DNA from: SKVR01 sp964453995
GTDB lineage: Bacteria; Bacteroidota; Bacteroidia; Bacteroidales; UBA7960
Length of the DNA: 64,000 nucleotides
Direction of reading: 5' to 3'
Assembly: GCA_964453995.1 (NCBI GenBank)
Contig: CAYVQC010000002.1
Span: 56,955 to 120,954, forward strand
Shown here: positions 34,341 through 43,982 of the stretch, in pieces
How positions within the stretch are numbered: the stretch's first letter is position 1
Layout of the letters: every line of letters starts with the position of its first letter
Program-made: the position numbers and the translations under genes
The notes under the pieces: generated by a model
What the model was told of the DNA's origin: nothing
The model's input: only the letters and a program-made list of their open reading frames with translations
Databases searched by the model: none

Positions 34341-35936
34341 TCAGGAGATCTGTTCCTTCAGAAGTTCATCAAGAATGGTATTAGCTGCCTGCTCAATTAC
34401 CGAGGCTATTTGGTCATTAAACTGTCCCTGCCTCAGCTGTTCGAGGGTGTCCTTATGAACGTCATCGAGGTATTGCAGGAATTTTTCCTCAAATAAACCG
34501 ATTCTTCTCACATCGAGTTTACGCAATAATCCCTTGGTGCCGCAATATACCATGGCAATTTGTTTTTCAACAGCCATGGGCCTGAACTGGCCCTGCTTGA
34601 GAATCTCCACGTTTCTGGCTCCCTTGTCGAGTATGGCTTTGGTAGAGGCATCCAGATCGGAACCAAATTTCGAGAAAGCTTCCAGTTCGCGGTACTGGGC
34701 CTGATCGAGCTTGAGCGTACCGGCGATCTTTTTCATGGATTTGATCTGTGCATTTCCGCCTACACGTGAAACAGAGATACCCACATTGATAGCAGGACGT
34801 ATGCCGGCATTGAACAGGTTAGATTCGAGGAAGATCTGTCCATCGGTAATAGAAATTACGTTTGTAGGAATATAGGCAGAAACATCGCCGGCCTGGGTTT
34901 CAATAATGGGCAATGCGGTTAATGATCCTCCCCCTTTCACTTTTCCTTTCAGGGAATCGGGTATATCGTTCATTTGAGCGGCAATTTCATCAGAATCGAT
35001 GATTTTTGCAGCTCTTTCCAGCAGCCTGCTATGAAGGTAGAAAACATCACCGGGGTAGGCTTCGCGTCCGGGCGGTCTTCTCAGCAGCAATGATACTTCA
35101 CGGTAAGATACTGCCTGCTTTGAAAGGTCGTCGTAAATTACAAGGGCGGGCCGGCCGGTATCTCTGAAGTATTCTCCGATGGCAGCTCCTGCGAAGGGGG
35201 CAAAAAACTGCATGGCAGCCGGTTCACTGGCATTAGCTGAAATAATTACAGTATAATCCATGGCGCCATGTTTCTCCAGTACACTCATGATGTTGGCCAC
35301 GGTAGAACCTTTTTGTCCTACAGCAACATAGATGCAGTAAACGGGTTCGCCCTTTTCAAAAAATTCGCGTTGGTTGATGATGGTATCAATGGCAATGGCA
35401 CTTTTTCCTGTTTGCCGGTCACCAATGATAAGCTCTCTTTGTCCCCTGCCTATGGGTATCATCGAGTCGATAGCCTTGATACCGGTTTGCATGGGTTCAT
35501 TTACCGGTTGGCGGTAAATTACACCGGGAGCTTTACGTTCCAGGGGCATCTCGAACAGTTCCCCGGATACTGCCCCTTTTCCATCAATGGGTATTCCCAG
35601 GGTATTTACAACCCTTCCCAGCAATCCTTCGCCCACATTGATAGAAGCGATTTTTCGGGTTCTTTTTACCAGGTGGCCTTCTTTTACCGAATGTGCCTCA
35701 CCCAGCAATACAGCTCCCACATTATCTTCTTCGAGGTTGAGTACAACCCCACGCAGATCGGTATCATCGAATTCGATCAGCTCTCCGCTTTTTACATTGG
35801 AGAGTCCGTAAATTCGGGCAATGCCATCTCCGATCTGCAGCACTGTGCCGGTTTCTTCCAGCTCTGTTTGCATTTGAAAACCCGACATTTCGCGTCGTAG
35901 GATGGCAGATATCTCTGCAGGTTTTATTTCAGCCAT
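34341..35936 (-). CDS. atpA: ATP synthase F1 subunit alpha
   Basis: The alpha subunit holds non-catalytic nucleotide sites and alternates with beta in F1. The 531-residue product has Walker A GDRQTGKS (172-179), the LIIYDDLSKQAVSYR segment, and the alpha signature PGREAYPGDVFYLHSRLLERAAK. It lies 63 bp after atpH and 22 bp before atpG. Confidence 0.98.
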   Translation of the reverse strand: MAEIKPAEISAILRREMSGFQMQTELEETGTVLQIGDGIARIYGLSNVKSGELIEFDDTDLRGVVLNLEEDNVGAVLLGEAHSVKEGHLVKRTRKIASINVGEGLLGRVVNTLGIPIDGKGAVSGELFEMPLERKAPGVIYRQPVNEPMQTGIKAIDSMIPIGRGQRELIIGDRQTGKSAIAIDTIINQREFFEKGEPVYCIYVAVGQKGSTVANIMSVLEKHGAMDYTVIISANASEPAAMQFFAPFAGAAIGEYFRDTGRPALVIYDDLSKQAVSYREVSLLLRRPPGREAYPGDVFYLHSRLLERAAKIIDSDEIAAQMNDIPDSLKGKVKGGGSLTALPIIETQAGDVSAYIPTNVISITDGQIFLESNLFNAGIRPAINVGISVSRVGGNAQIKSMKKIAGTLKLDQAQYRELEAFSKFGSDLDASTKAILDKGARNVEILKQGQFRPMAVEKQIAMVYCGTKGLLRKLDVRRIGLFEEKFLQYLDDVHKDTLEQLRQGQFNDQIASVIEQAANTILDELLKEQIS

Positions 35937-35999
35937 AATACCATTTTTGTCTTAATTAATTTTTTTTTGATACGGGGCAAACAGATCAGCCACATCTGA

Positions 36000-36542
36000 T
36001 CACATTTCCAGCAACCGCTTTTTAATATTCGACAATTTGCGCTTCACACTTGCATCATATTGTGTATCGCCCACTCTAAGGATAAATCCTCCGATAATAT
36101 CTTCATCATAGATATGCCTGAATTCAATATTGGCTTTGGGTGTAATAGATTTGGCGATTTCATGTGCTTTTTGTGCCAGTGCATCATCAATTTCTCCCGC
36201 GGTAATAAGGGTTACCATTTCCAGGTCAAGATTTTCACGATACAGCTTCAGATATTCGTAGGCTATACCCTGGATCAGTGATCCTCTTTTTTTGCGTGTA
36301 ATGATATGCAGGTATTGCATGATAACAGGATGTATCTTACTACCAAACACGGCATTAAGGATATTGTGTTTTTTATTGATCCTTACAATAGGGCTTTTGA
36401 GAATTGTTTGCAACTCCTTGCTTTCCAAAAAAGTAAGGTAAATAAGCTCCATATCCCGGAACGCTCTTTCAGCAAAATCATTTTCTTCTGCTAATCCAAG
36501 CAGTGCTTTTGCATACCTGTTTGATACGCGGAGGTTTTTCAC
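36000..36542 (-). CDS. atpH: ATP synthase F1 subunit delta
   Basis: The delta subunit links F1 to the peripheral stalk. The 180-residue product has the N-terminal RYAKALLGLAEE helix and the C-terminal DEDIIGGFILRVGDTQYDASVKRKLSNIKKRL segment diagnostic of the family. It lies 34 bp after atpF. Confidence 0.96.
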   Translation of the reverse strand: MKNLRVSNRYAKALLGLAEENDFAERAFRDMELIYLTFLESKELQTILKSPIVRINKKHNILNAVFGSKIHPVIMQYLHIITRKKRGSLIQGIAYEYLKLYRENLDLEMVTLITAGEIDDALAQKAHEIAKSITPKANIEFRHIYDEDIIGGFILRVGDTQYDASVKRKLSNIKKRLLEM

Positions 36543-36576
36543 GAAAAAAGATTTAGGTTTTTACTATCTCACTGTA

Positions 36577-37071
36577 TCAATTCAACTGAATATCTTCCAT
36601 CAGTTTGGTGATATACTTGTTCTTTTTTTCCTTATCGGCAAATTCATCCCTTATTACCCTTTGGGCCACGTCAATGGAAAGCAGAACGATTTGTTCTCTT
36701 ATCTCCTTTTCTGCGGCCTTCCGTTCGGCAATAATACCTCTGCGGGCAGCCTCTACAATTTGGTCAGCCTCTTTCCGGGCCTGGGCATGGGCTTTCTGGA
36801 TCAATTCTTCTCCTTCTGCTTTCGCTTTTTTGATCAGATCATTGGCTTCTTCTCTTGCCTGTAAAAGAAGTTTTTCCTTGGTGGTGTCAATCTCTGCCAA
36901 TTCGCGCTGAATTTTCTTACTTTGCCTTATGGCCCCGGCAATAAACTTTTCTCTTTCCTTGATGGTAGACAAGATTGGCTTCCAGGCAAATTTGCGCAGC
37001 GTCAGCAATACAATTCCAAAAGAAAGGGTCATCCAGAATATAAGGCCTATTCCCGGGGATACAAGTTCCAT
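36577..37071 (-). CDS. atpF: ATP synthase Fo subunit b
   Basis: The b subunit is the membrane-anchored peripheral stalk. The 164-residue product has one membrane helix (about 8-26) followed by a long charged helix rich in Ala, Glu, Lys and Arg (about 30-160), as expected. It lies between atpE and atpH. Confidence 0.96.
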   Translation of the reverse strand: MELVSPGIGLIFWMTLSFGIVLLTLRKFAWKPILSTIKEREKFIAGAIRQSKKIQRELAEIDTTKEKLLLQAREEANDLIKKAKAEGEELIQKAHAQARKEADQIVEAARRGIIAERKAAEKEIREQIVLLSIDVAQRVIRDEFADKEKKNKYITKLMEDIQLN

Positions 37072-37172
37072 AATAACATTATTTTAAGTGAATCATCATT
37101 CAGCAATGGCAATGGCAACCGGTCAGTAGTAACAGAACGATTGTAATTGCCCCTTTCTACAGGGAAGAAAGA

Positions 37173-37436
37173 TTAAACAAACAGTACCAGCAGACAAACT
37201 ACGATGGCAAAAAAAGTAGCTCCTTCGATAAGGGCTGATGCAACAATCATTGAAGAGCGCAAATCGTTGGCTGCTTCAGGCTGTCGAGCAATAGATTCGA
37301 GAGCAGCGCGGCCAATTTTTCCAATACCCCATCCTGCACCTAAAACAGCAATAGCAGCTGCGAAAGCAGCACCCATTTTAGCCCATTGAGCTGTTACCTC
37401 TGCGGTTGCCTGCAATAATACAAATAGTTCTGACAT
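37173..37436 (-). CDS. atpE: ATP synthase Fo subunit c
   Basis: The c subunit forms the rotating proton ring. The 87-residue product is a helical hairpin with the Gly/Ala-rich first helix (GAAFAAAIAVLGAGWGIGKIG), a polar loop (RQPE) and the ion-binding carboxylate Glu71 in SALIEGATFF. The first helix lacks the Gln of sodium-binding c rings, so proton coupling is more likely. It lies 63 bp after atpB. Confidence 0.97.
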   Translation of the reverse strand: MSELFVLLQATAEVTAQWAKMGAAFAAAIAVLGAGWGIGKIGRAALESIARQPEAANDLRSSMIVASALIEGATFFAIVVCLLVLFV

Positions 37437-37499
37437 GATTTAAAAAATTTAAGTTACACGAAATTATGAATTACAGTTAAGTTAATAATATCCTGATTT

Positions 37500-38633
37500 T
37501 TAATGATGCTCTTCGGGCACCGCCATTCCAAAAAATATAGCACTAAAAAAAGTAAATACATATGCCTGGATAAAGGCTACAAGGAGCTCCAGGAAATTCA
37601 TGAAGATGACAAATATTACGGATAATGGCGATATAACCAGCCCCATAGTACTGCTTACTGCCCCTAATACAAAGATCAAGCTCACAAATCCGAGGATGAT
37701 CATGTGGCCTGCTGTAATATTGGCAAAAAGCCTGAGCGTGAGCACAACCGGCTTTACGATTACCCCCACCAATTCAATAACAGGCATAAGGGGAATAGGA
37801 AACTTGAGCCAAAGTGGTACTCCGGGGGTATTAAAAATGTGTTTCCAGTATTCTTTATTGGCAAAAATATGCAGGGTAAAAAATGTAAACAGTGAAAGGG
37901 TGAGTGTAACGCTTATGCTCCCCGTAACATTGGCTCCACCCGGGAAAAAGGGTACCAACCCCAGCAGGTTATTAAAAAATATGAAATAGAACAGGGTTAG
38001 GAGGTAGGGAAGAAAACGATCAATTTTTTTTTCAGGTATTGCCGCCCTTGCAATATCATCTCTCACAAAAAGGGTGAGAGGCTCAAGAAAAGCAGACAGA
38101 CCCCGGGGAGCCCTGTGCGGGCCGCAATGGGTGTAGGTGCGTGCTACTGAAATTAAGATTGTGCAAAGAAGTAAAGACGAGATAAATATTGAAAATACAT
38201 TCTTGGTAACGGATATATCCAGCAAGAATGACGCACTGGGATCAGGGGTTACTCCGTCTTCCAGCACTTTTATAATCCTGCCTTTTTTGGGCCCTTGCGA
38301 AGCAATACGAAAACCCTGGTACGCATCTTTGCCATGATGGAATTTGCTGGATAAAAACAAATGCCAATTACCCTCATAATAAAGAATTACAGGAAGTGGA
38401 ATGCTGATGTGTAAATCTCCATAATCTGCAATATGCCATTCGTAAGAATCCAAAATATGATCGATAATCACTTTACCGGCATCAAATTCTTTTATCACCG
38501 TATCGTCCGAATCGGTTTTCTCCCCTGACATGGAAAGTACGGGGAAAAGCACAAAAAGAAGCAGAACAACGACCCTGAAGATCGGATTACTGCATAAAAA
38601 AGAATTATTGAAAATACTCCCTTGGTAACCCAT
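37500..38633 (-). CDS. atpB: ATP synthase Fo subunit a
   Basis: The a subunit forms the proton half-channels. The 377-residue product is longer than E. coli AtpB because Bacteroidota versions carry a signal-like segment (about 19-36) and a soluble N-terminal domain (about 40-140) that includes the HILDSYEWHI element. The membrane part has the essential Arg301 in LTLRLFANITAGHMI. The N-terminal extension is a lineage trait, not an error. Confidence 0.95.
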   Translation of the reverse strand: MGYQGSIFNNSFLCSNPIFRVVVLLLFVLFPVLSMSGEKTDSDDTVIKEFDAGKVIIDHILDSYEWHIADYGDLHISIPLPVILYYEGNWHLFLSSKFHHGKDAYQGFRIASQGPKKGRIIKVLEDGVTPDPSASFLLDISVTKNVFSIFISSLLLCTILISVARTYTHCGPHRAPRGLSAFLEPLTLFVRDDIARAAIPEKKIDRFLPYLLTLFYFIFFNNLLGLVPFFPGGANVTGSISVTLTLSLFTFFTLHIFANKEYWKHIFNTPGVPLWLKFPIPLMPVIELVGVIVKPVVLTLRLFANITAGHMIILGFVSLIFVLGAVSSTMGLVISPLSVIFVIFMNFLELLVAFIQAYVFTFFSAIFFGMAVPEEHH

Positions 38634-38815
38634 TTGATGGTTGTATGTTTTTATACTGCAATTTATAAATTATTTTTTTTCAATTGGACTGCGAAGATTC
38701 CTCTTGGTAAAAAAATACTGGTTTTTCCCTTTCCAAAGCGTTTTTATAAACACATAATTTTGTTTTTCAATAATTTGCATTCTTATGGTTTATCAACAAT
38801 GGAATTTGCATCACT

Positions 38816-39193
38816 TCAGCCAGATAGTAATTTCAACTGATTATGAACATCAAACCAGGTATATATAAGATAGAGAAGTAGGAAACCAATAAAAAACTGG
38901 GGAATATCAATACGTACAAAAAAACCATACAACACAAGAACTGTAATATAGATAAACAATTTAATACCTGAAACCGCCAGGTGGAGCATCTTTATTGAAT
39001 GGGTTGTTTTCTTTTCAAACCTCCTGATGAAGAAGCGTGAAACCACCTGTACAATAAAAAAAAACGGCACAATATACCAAAGCACACGACTGGTGGCAGC
39101 ATCAGGCGCCAGGTAATCATAAACAATAACCAGGGCAAACAAAAGCAAAGATAGCAGGGTAAGTCTGATGTAATATTTTCGGTCTTGTTTCAT
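38816..39193 (-). CDS. Four-helix membrane protein at head of atp cluster (AtpI-like)
   Basis: The 125-residue product has four predicted membrane segments (about 9-28, 38-56, 68-90 and 97-118) and basic loops. Its position ahead of atpB matches AtpI/UncI, which helps assemble the c ring or supply magnesium, but sequence similarity to E. coli AtpI is not obvious by eye. It starts at ATG 39193 and is separated from atpB by 182 bp with no recognised gene. Confidence 0.6.
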   Translation of the reverse strand: MKQDRKYYIRLTLLSLLLFALVIVYDYLAPDAATSRVLWYIVPFFFIVQVVSRFFIRRFEKKTTHSIKMLHLAVSGIKLFIYITVLVLYGFFVRIDIPQFFIGFLLLYLIYTWFDVHNQLKLLSG

Positions 39194-39264
39194 TTGTAGA
39201 TTGTACCTTTAGTTTTGGCGGTGCAATATAGGAATAATATCAAGTTATCCAATTGCGGAGTTTA

Positions 39265-39306
39265 CCAAAAAAAAAACCGGAATAAACTACTGCATTTATT
39301 CCGGTT
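39265..39306 (-). terminator. Terminator of bactofilin gene
   Basis: AACCGGAATAAA (39275-39286) and TTTATTCCGGTT (39295-39306) form a perfect 12-bp stem with an 8-nt loop. On the minus strand it is followed by a run of T. It lies 20 bp after the bactofilin stop and insulates it from the atp cluster. Confidence 0.85.
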
Positions 39307-39325
39307 ATTTATCATACATGACCTG

Positions 39326-39751
39326 TTACTTTTTATCGGGTTCAGGCTTGTTAACATTCCTTACATCAGATTCTGCTCCTTTCTCCATGGTGCAGTTTCC
39401 GGTAAACCTGGCTCCGGGTTCAATAGCCAGTTTACTGGTAATGATCTCGCCGTTTAACCGTGAAGTTGCTTTAAGGGTGAGCAATTCTGCAACTTCAACC
39501 TTCGCTTTTATATTTCCTGAAAAATCTGCATTCTGGCAGTAAATCTCACCTTCAATTACACCGGTGTTACCTACTACAATTTTTCCTTTCGAATAAACCT
39601 GCCCAATCAGGGTTCCGTCTATTCTTATGTCGCCATTGCTTTTTATCTCACCTTTAATGGTGGTTCCGTTTCCTACCAGGTTGATTGAGGTGTGTTCTGC
39701 TTCAATATTCTTTGCCATTTTTGTATCAGTCTTTTTTTTAGTACCAAACAT
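39326..39751 (-). CDS. Bactofilin family cytoskeletal protein
   Basis: Bactofilins polymerise without nucleotide and scaffold cell-envelope or shape functions. The 141-residue product has a charged N-terminal tail with KKK, a central right-handed beta-helix of short repeats (about 25-120, e.g. VGNGTTIKGEIKSNGDIRIDGTLIG, VVGNTGVIEGEIYC), and a charged C-terminal tail. It lies 163 bp downstream of porW on the same strand, with its own terminator. Confidence 0.93.
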   Translation of the reverse strand: MFGTKKKTDTKMAKNIEAEHTSINLVGNGTTIKGEIKSNGDIRIDGTLIGQVYSKGKIVVGNTGVIEGEIYCQNADFSGNIKAKVEVAELLTLKATSRLNGEIITSKLAIEPGARFTGNCTMEKGAESDVRNVNKPEPDKK

Positions 39752-39914
39752 TGTTATATAAAATCAAAATAATGAACTAGGGTATTACTAGGGTATTACA
39801 AGGTTAAAACTTCGGATCATGAACTTTATTATGATCGGTTTTGAAAAAATTTTTTGTGCCAACCTGCCCGTATTCAGGCAAAAGTAAAACAAAAATACAG
39901 TTTACAAAAGAAAT

Positions 39915-42578
39915 TTATTCAATAGCCGAATAGGCGCTGTTGAAAAACTGAAGATATTCATCCAGTTTTCTGTCCTGGTAAAACAGTGGATAATTTTCAA
40001 CGCTGATGGCAAAACCCTGGAATGAATCCTGTGTATATTCCTTTTTAAACAGCTCAGTAGTGAGATGTTTGCCAAACTGCATTGCTTTAAGAGCATTGGG
40101 AAAATTGGTAATAGTAAGTATCTGCCTGTCCTGATCGAAGAACAGGGTGCTCATATTCAAGTTGTTGTCTGCGTAGTTTTCTTTGTTGAAAGCGGTGATC
40201 TCATTGCGGAATTGTCTTACCTGTACATTGCGTGTATTGGCAACGATAACATAAAAGTGCACTGCATCGGGTTTAAAAGAAAACACAGCATCCTGAGGAT
40301 CGATATTATTCCCTTCGCGCCCCGTATCGTTCCTGATTTGTCTTTCTTGCTTATCCAGGGCAGTTTCTTCAGTTTCAGAGCCACTTCCTGTAGCTGCACC
40401 CAGGTAGGCAAGCATATTGGTAGCGGGCTCATGTACGGGTGTTTCCTGGTAATTTTCTGTTACAAAAGTCAGTTGCTCCAATAACATATCCCGTTCGGCA
40501 GTGCGGGCGAGTATCAATGCCTTTAAAAACGAAAATTTTGCGGCCTGCTCATGCGACACTTCCAGTGTATCGGCTTTGCTTTTTTCATAATACTCCTGAG
40601 CAAGGTTGTAATTGCCATTTATGTAAGCCTGGTAGGCATTATGATATAGTTCCTTAACTAAATTTTGGCGGTTAATGATTTTTTCACGGTAATTGGGGTC
40701 AGAAAGGATACGGGCAAAATCAGTATCGGGAAAATCGTTTATGATCATGTTTTTAAAGATATCGGCCCTGGTCTGGTTGCCCAGTTCATTATAGATTGAA
40801 TAAAGAAAATAGGCACTCAATAATCTTTTTTCATGATCAGGAAATCTTGTGACAACAGTTTCAAAATTACTGATGGCGGCATCATAATCAACGAGTCTGT
40901 TTTTAAAAATCAGTGCTGTATTGTAATAAGCCTCTGCCAAACGATCATTGGAAGCTTTCATTTGTTCGGGCGAGGTTGGTACATTCTCCATCAATGCCGC
41001 CCGGCTTACTCTTCCGGAGGCATCATTCATATCTTCGACCATGCCATCCAGATCTCCCATTTCGCCAAAGGCCAACACTCTTTTGTTGCTGATTCGCCAA
41101 AGATCTTCCAATTCTCTTTCGCCCCATTTGGCATAGAATTCATTTCTGCCATGACTGATGGCTGTGGGATTATAGAAATACCAGCCTCCATCGCCACCGG
41201 CACCGGGTGAATTTCCCCTTCCGGAACGGGCCATCTGTTGCCGCATCAAAGCTCTTTCCTGTTCCTGTTCTCTCTCAAGACGTTCTTGTTCTTCAATTTC
41301 GGCAATTATTTGGTCTAGTACCTCATTACGTTCTGCAGTACTCATACTGGCCAACCGCTGCAGTGAATCTTCCCTTTCAATTTGCAGCAAATTAGCAGAT
41401 AGCTCGCGCAACAACAGCCCTTTTTCTCCTGCTTCCTCATATTGCGGATATTCCCTGGATAAATATGTCATGGTAGAATCATAATATACCGCAGCCTGTT
41501 TGTAGTTTTTATTTTCCAGGCTGATTTCGCCCAACCGCAAAAAGGTGATTCCTCGCTGAGCATTGTTGCCCCGGAAATTTTCCAGGGAAAGATTGTAGTT
41601 TTCGATGGCTTGCTGTTGCTTTCCCTGTCGCATGTAAAACTGGGCCAGGGCGTAATAGATCTGATCTCTGAAATCCCTGTTTTGGCTGTCGCGCAGCATA
41701 CCCTGCAGTTCAGAAAGGATGAAGTTGGGATCGCCACTATCGGTATCAAAAGCCATGGCCATATTAATCCTTGCCTGGAAGGCCATCTGAAAATCGGGAT
41801 TTAGTTTTAAAACCCTTGCATAGCTTTGCTGGGCAAGAGGAAAATTTTTAAGGTTATGGTATGACTGGGCCAGGATGTATGTAAGTCGTGTGCGAAGCTT
41901 GCGGCTGGTGGCAAGTGAAATGGCGCTATCAAGGTATGGTACAGCCTCTGCAAAATTTCTCTGTTGCAGGTGCATATCAGCATATACCATATTGTAAAGC
42001 AAAAGAGTTTCCTCGTCAAGCAGACCCTCTTCAATGTTTGTGCTTACCCCCTCCAATACTTGCCGGGCGTTGTTGTACTGTCCGCTCTTAATATGTGTTT
42101 TGGCCACCCATATCATCGACTTATATTTCAAAGGTGTTTCAAACTGGCGGATTACATACTGAAAGGTGAGTATGGCCAGGTTGTGATCCCCTTTAAAATA
42201 ATGGCTGCGTGCAATCAGGTAATAAGAGTCATCAATCCACCGGTTGTATTCTTCACCACGAATATTCATTGAATGCTTGCGAATGGCTGTACTGGCTTTC
42301 TGATAGGCAATATCCATGTTGCCGGAAACCGTTGATTGCTGCTGATCGCTGCCGTAGCGAAAAATGCTCAACACATCTTCATAATTGTCCTCGTGCTCCT
42401 TATCGAGTTGGCGTAAACCTTCACGATAGTTTTCCCTGGCGTTGAAATAGCCATTGTATTTGGTGGTAATACTATGGTAGTTGCGGTTGAGAAACGTATT
42501 CTTCTGGGTGGAACAACCCCATGCAATCAATAGCATTAAAAAGAATACAATGTATAATGGGTGGAAGACCTTTTTCAC
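39915..42578 (-). CDS. porW: T9SS-associated TPR lipoprotein PorW/SprE
   Basis: PorW (SprE in gliding flavobacteria) is a periplasmic lipoprotein required for type IX secretion. I choose GTG 42578 (887 residues), which gives a standard lipoprotein signal peptide with Cys22 in LLIAWGCSTQ. The alternative TTG at 42599 adds seven residues. The N-terminus has the family-specific NTFLNRNYHSITTKYNGYFN block, followed by many TPR helices to about residue 700 and a C-terminal domain. It supports an active T9SS in this organism, consistent with the T9SS-sorted gene at 16664-19837. The best promoter in the window precedes it. Confidence 0.9.
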   Translation of the reverse strand: MKKVFHPLYIVFFLMLLIAWGCSTQKNTFLNRNYHSITTKYNGYFNARENYREGLRQLDKEHEDNYEDVLSIFRYGSDQQQSTVSGNMDIAYQKASTAIRKHSMNIRGEEYNRWIDDSYYLIARSHYFKGDHNLAILTFQYVIRQFETPLKYKSMIWVAKTHIKSGQYNNARQVLEGVSTNIEEGLLDEETLLLYNMVYADMHLQQRNFAEAVPYLDSAISLATSRKLRTRLTYILAQSYHNLKNFPLAQQSYARVLKLNPDFQMAFQARINMAMAFDTDSGDPNFILSELQGMLRDSQNRDFRDQIYYALAQFYMRQGKQQQAIENYNLSLENFRGNNAQRGITFLRLGEISLENKNYKQAAVYYDSTMTYLSREYPQYEEAGEKGLLLRELSANLLQIEREDSLQRLASMSTAERNEVLDQIIAEIEEQERLEREQEQERALMRQQMARSGRGNSPGAGGDGGWYFYNPTAISHGRNEFYAKWGERELEDLWRISNKRVLAFGEMGDLDGMVEDMNDASGRVSRAALMENVPTSPEQMKASNDRLAEAYYNTALIFKNRLVDYDAAISNFETVVTRFPDHEKRLLSAYFLYSIYNELGNQTRADIFKNMIINDFPDTDFARILSDPNYREKIINRQNLVKELYHNAYQAYINGNYNLAQEYYEKSKADTLEVSHEQAAKFSFLKALILARTAERDMLLEQLTFVTENYQETPVHEPATNMLAYLGAATGSGSETEETALDKQERQIRNDTGREGNNIDPQDAVFSFKPDAVHFYVIVANTRNVQVRQFRNEITAFNKENYADNNLNMSTLFFDQDRQILTITNFPNALKAMQFGKHLTTELFKKEYTQDSFQGFAISVENYPLFYQDRKLDEYLQFFNSAYSAIE

Positions 42579-42636
42579 TGGGTAAATAAAAATTTTCAAT
42601 ACTTGAACGTTATCTGCTTGTATAACTATGAATTTG

Positions 42637-42668
42637 CAAATTTATTTCAAATTGGCCTGCTTTTCAAA
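42637..42668 (-). promoter_or_regulatory. Consensus Bacteroidota promoter of porW
   Basis: On the minus strand TTTG (42668-42665) is followed after exactly 20 bp by TAAATTTG (42644-42637). Both the -33 and -7 elements match the Bacteroidota housekeeping consensus perfectly. Transcription should begin near 42630, about 50 nt upstream of the chosen GTG. Confidence 0.75.
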
Positions 42669-43103
42669 TAATTTTTAGATGCCTGCTAAACCCTGCTTTT
42701 ACAAGCTTTGCAGAAAAAAGGCTGAAAAAGCCCATGACTGGTCTCATCATGATTGCATTTTTTCCGGAATACCTTATACACGCAGCTTTGTTTCGCCTCG
42801 CTCCCACTCTTTTCTATTAAGCTGTTTCAGCAGGTTTGTTTACACGGTCCCGGATAATTCAAAAGAGTTGTGGTTTTATATTCGTATTCCAAAAAGTACT
42901 CAGTTTTTTTTAAAGTTATACAATTGCAGCAGATGCAGTTAGTTTTATTCCCCTTAGTGCGGTCAAAGCTTTGAAGTGAAATTGAACACATTAAACTTTC
43001 TGAAAAAAACTTACGAACAAATTAAAATTCCGATATTTGCAGATTGTTTTGAGAAACAAATGCAATATTTCAGTCTCATTTGCTAAAAATATTTACACCA
43101 CTG
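42669..43103. other. Divergent intergenic region porW / M23 peptidase
   Basis: Beyond the porW promoter, this stretch has no credible gene. A weak plus-strand promoter-like pair (TTTG at 42970-42973, TAAACTTT at 42992-42999) precedes the M23 gene. An 87-codon plus-strand ORF here has no recognisable content. Confidence 0.5.
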
Positions 43104-43982
43104 ATGTCAGAAAATACCAAAAAAGAGAAGACCTTTTTTTCAAAGTTGCATGACAAGTATCGCCTGGTATTAATGAATGATGATACCTTTGAAGAAAAGC
43201 TTTCCTTCCAGCTGACCCGTTTCAATGTTTTTATTTTCTTTGGTACGCTGGTAATTTTCCTGGTAGTTGCCACTACCTACATTATTGCTTTTACCCCTCT
43301 GAAAGAATACATTCCGGGCTATGCTGACTTTAATACCCGGAGAGTATTACGTGAACTCAACATAAAGGCCGACTCTCTTCAAAATGAATTGCGCAGAAAA
43401 GACCTTTACATAGTAAATTTCAGAAATATTATAGAAGGCCGTGAGCTGGTAGATGAAATACCCGACTCCCTGGACAGCGCAGAATTTATTGAGGTTGCAG
43501 AATTGACAAAATCAAGGGAAGATTCGATCCTTCGGGCCCAGATTGAAAACGATTTTACACATGCAGATATGGCTCCTGAAGATATTGATTTTTCAGAAAG
43601 CAGGGGTGTTTCACAATTTTTCTTTTTCCCACCTTTACAGGGCGTTATTACCAGCTATTTCAATACTGCCCAAAGGCATTATGGCATTGATATAGTTGCC
43701 GAAACAGGATCGCCCATTAAGTCTACCCTCGATGGTACCGTAATATTTGCCACCTGGACCCTGGCAACAGGATATACCATTGGGGTGCAACATGCCAACA
43801 ACCTGGTATCGGTCTACAAACACAATGATGTACTGCTCAAGCCCGAGGGAAGTTTTGTTAAAGCCGGAGATGTTATTGCTATCATCGGGGAATCAGGCAC
43901 TTTCTCTACAGGAACACATCTTCATTTTGAATTATGGTACAATGGTAATCCTATCAATCCCCTGGATTATATAGTTTTCTGA
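43104..43982 (+). CDS. M23 family metallopeptidase
   Basis: M23 (LytM-type) enzymes cleave peptidoglycan cross-bridges or act as inactive activators. I place the start at ATG 43104 (292 residues); a TTG eight codons upstream is less likely. One membrane segment (about 41-63) anchors the protein, then a coiled-coil-like segment, then the M23 domain. Zinc ligands are present: His192 and Asp196 in RHYGIDI and His274 in THLHFEL, with His272 as catalytic, so it should be active. Its TGA overlaps the dxr ATG (TGATG), so the two are translationally coupled. Confidence 0.93.
   Translation: MSENTKKEKTFFSKLHDKYRLVLMNDDTFEEKLSFQLTRFNVFIFFGTLVIFLVVATTYIIAFTPLKEYIPGYADFNTRRVLRELNIKADSLQNELRRKDLYIVNFRNIIEGRELVDEIPDSLDSAEFIEVAELTKSREDSILRAQIENDFTHADMAPEDIDFSESRGVSQFFFFPPLQGVITSYFNTAQRHYGIDIVAETGSPIKSTLDGTVIFATWTLATGYTIGVQHANNLVSVYKHNDVLLKPEGSFVKAGDVIAIIGESGTFSTGTHLHFELWYNGNPINPLDYIVF

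Noticed and set aside
35268..35900. 210-codon plus-strand ORF opposite atpA
   Set aside because: atpA is certain on the minus strand and the shadow translation has no domain.
42679..42942. 87-codon plus-strand ORF between porW and the M23 gene
   Set aside because: No recognisable content and no credible promoter; composition resembles noncoding DNA.
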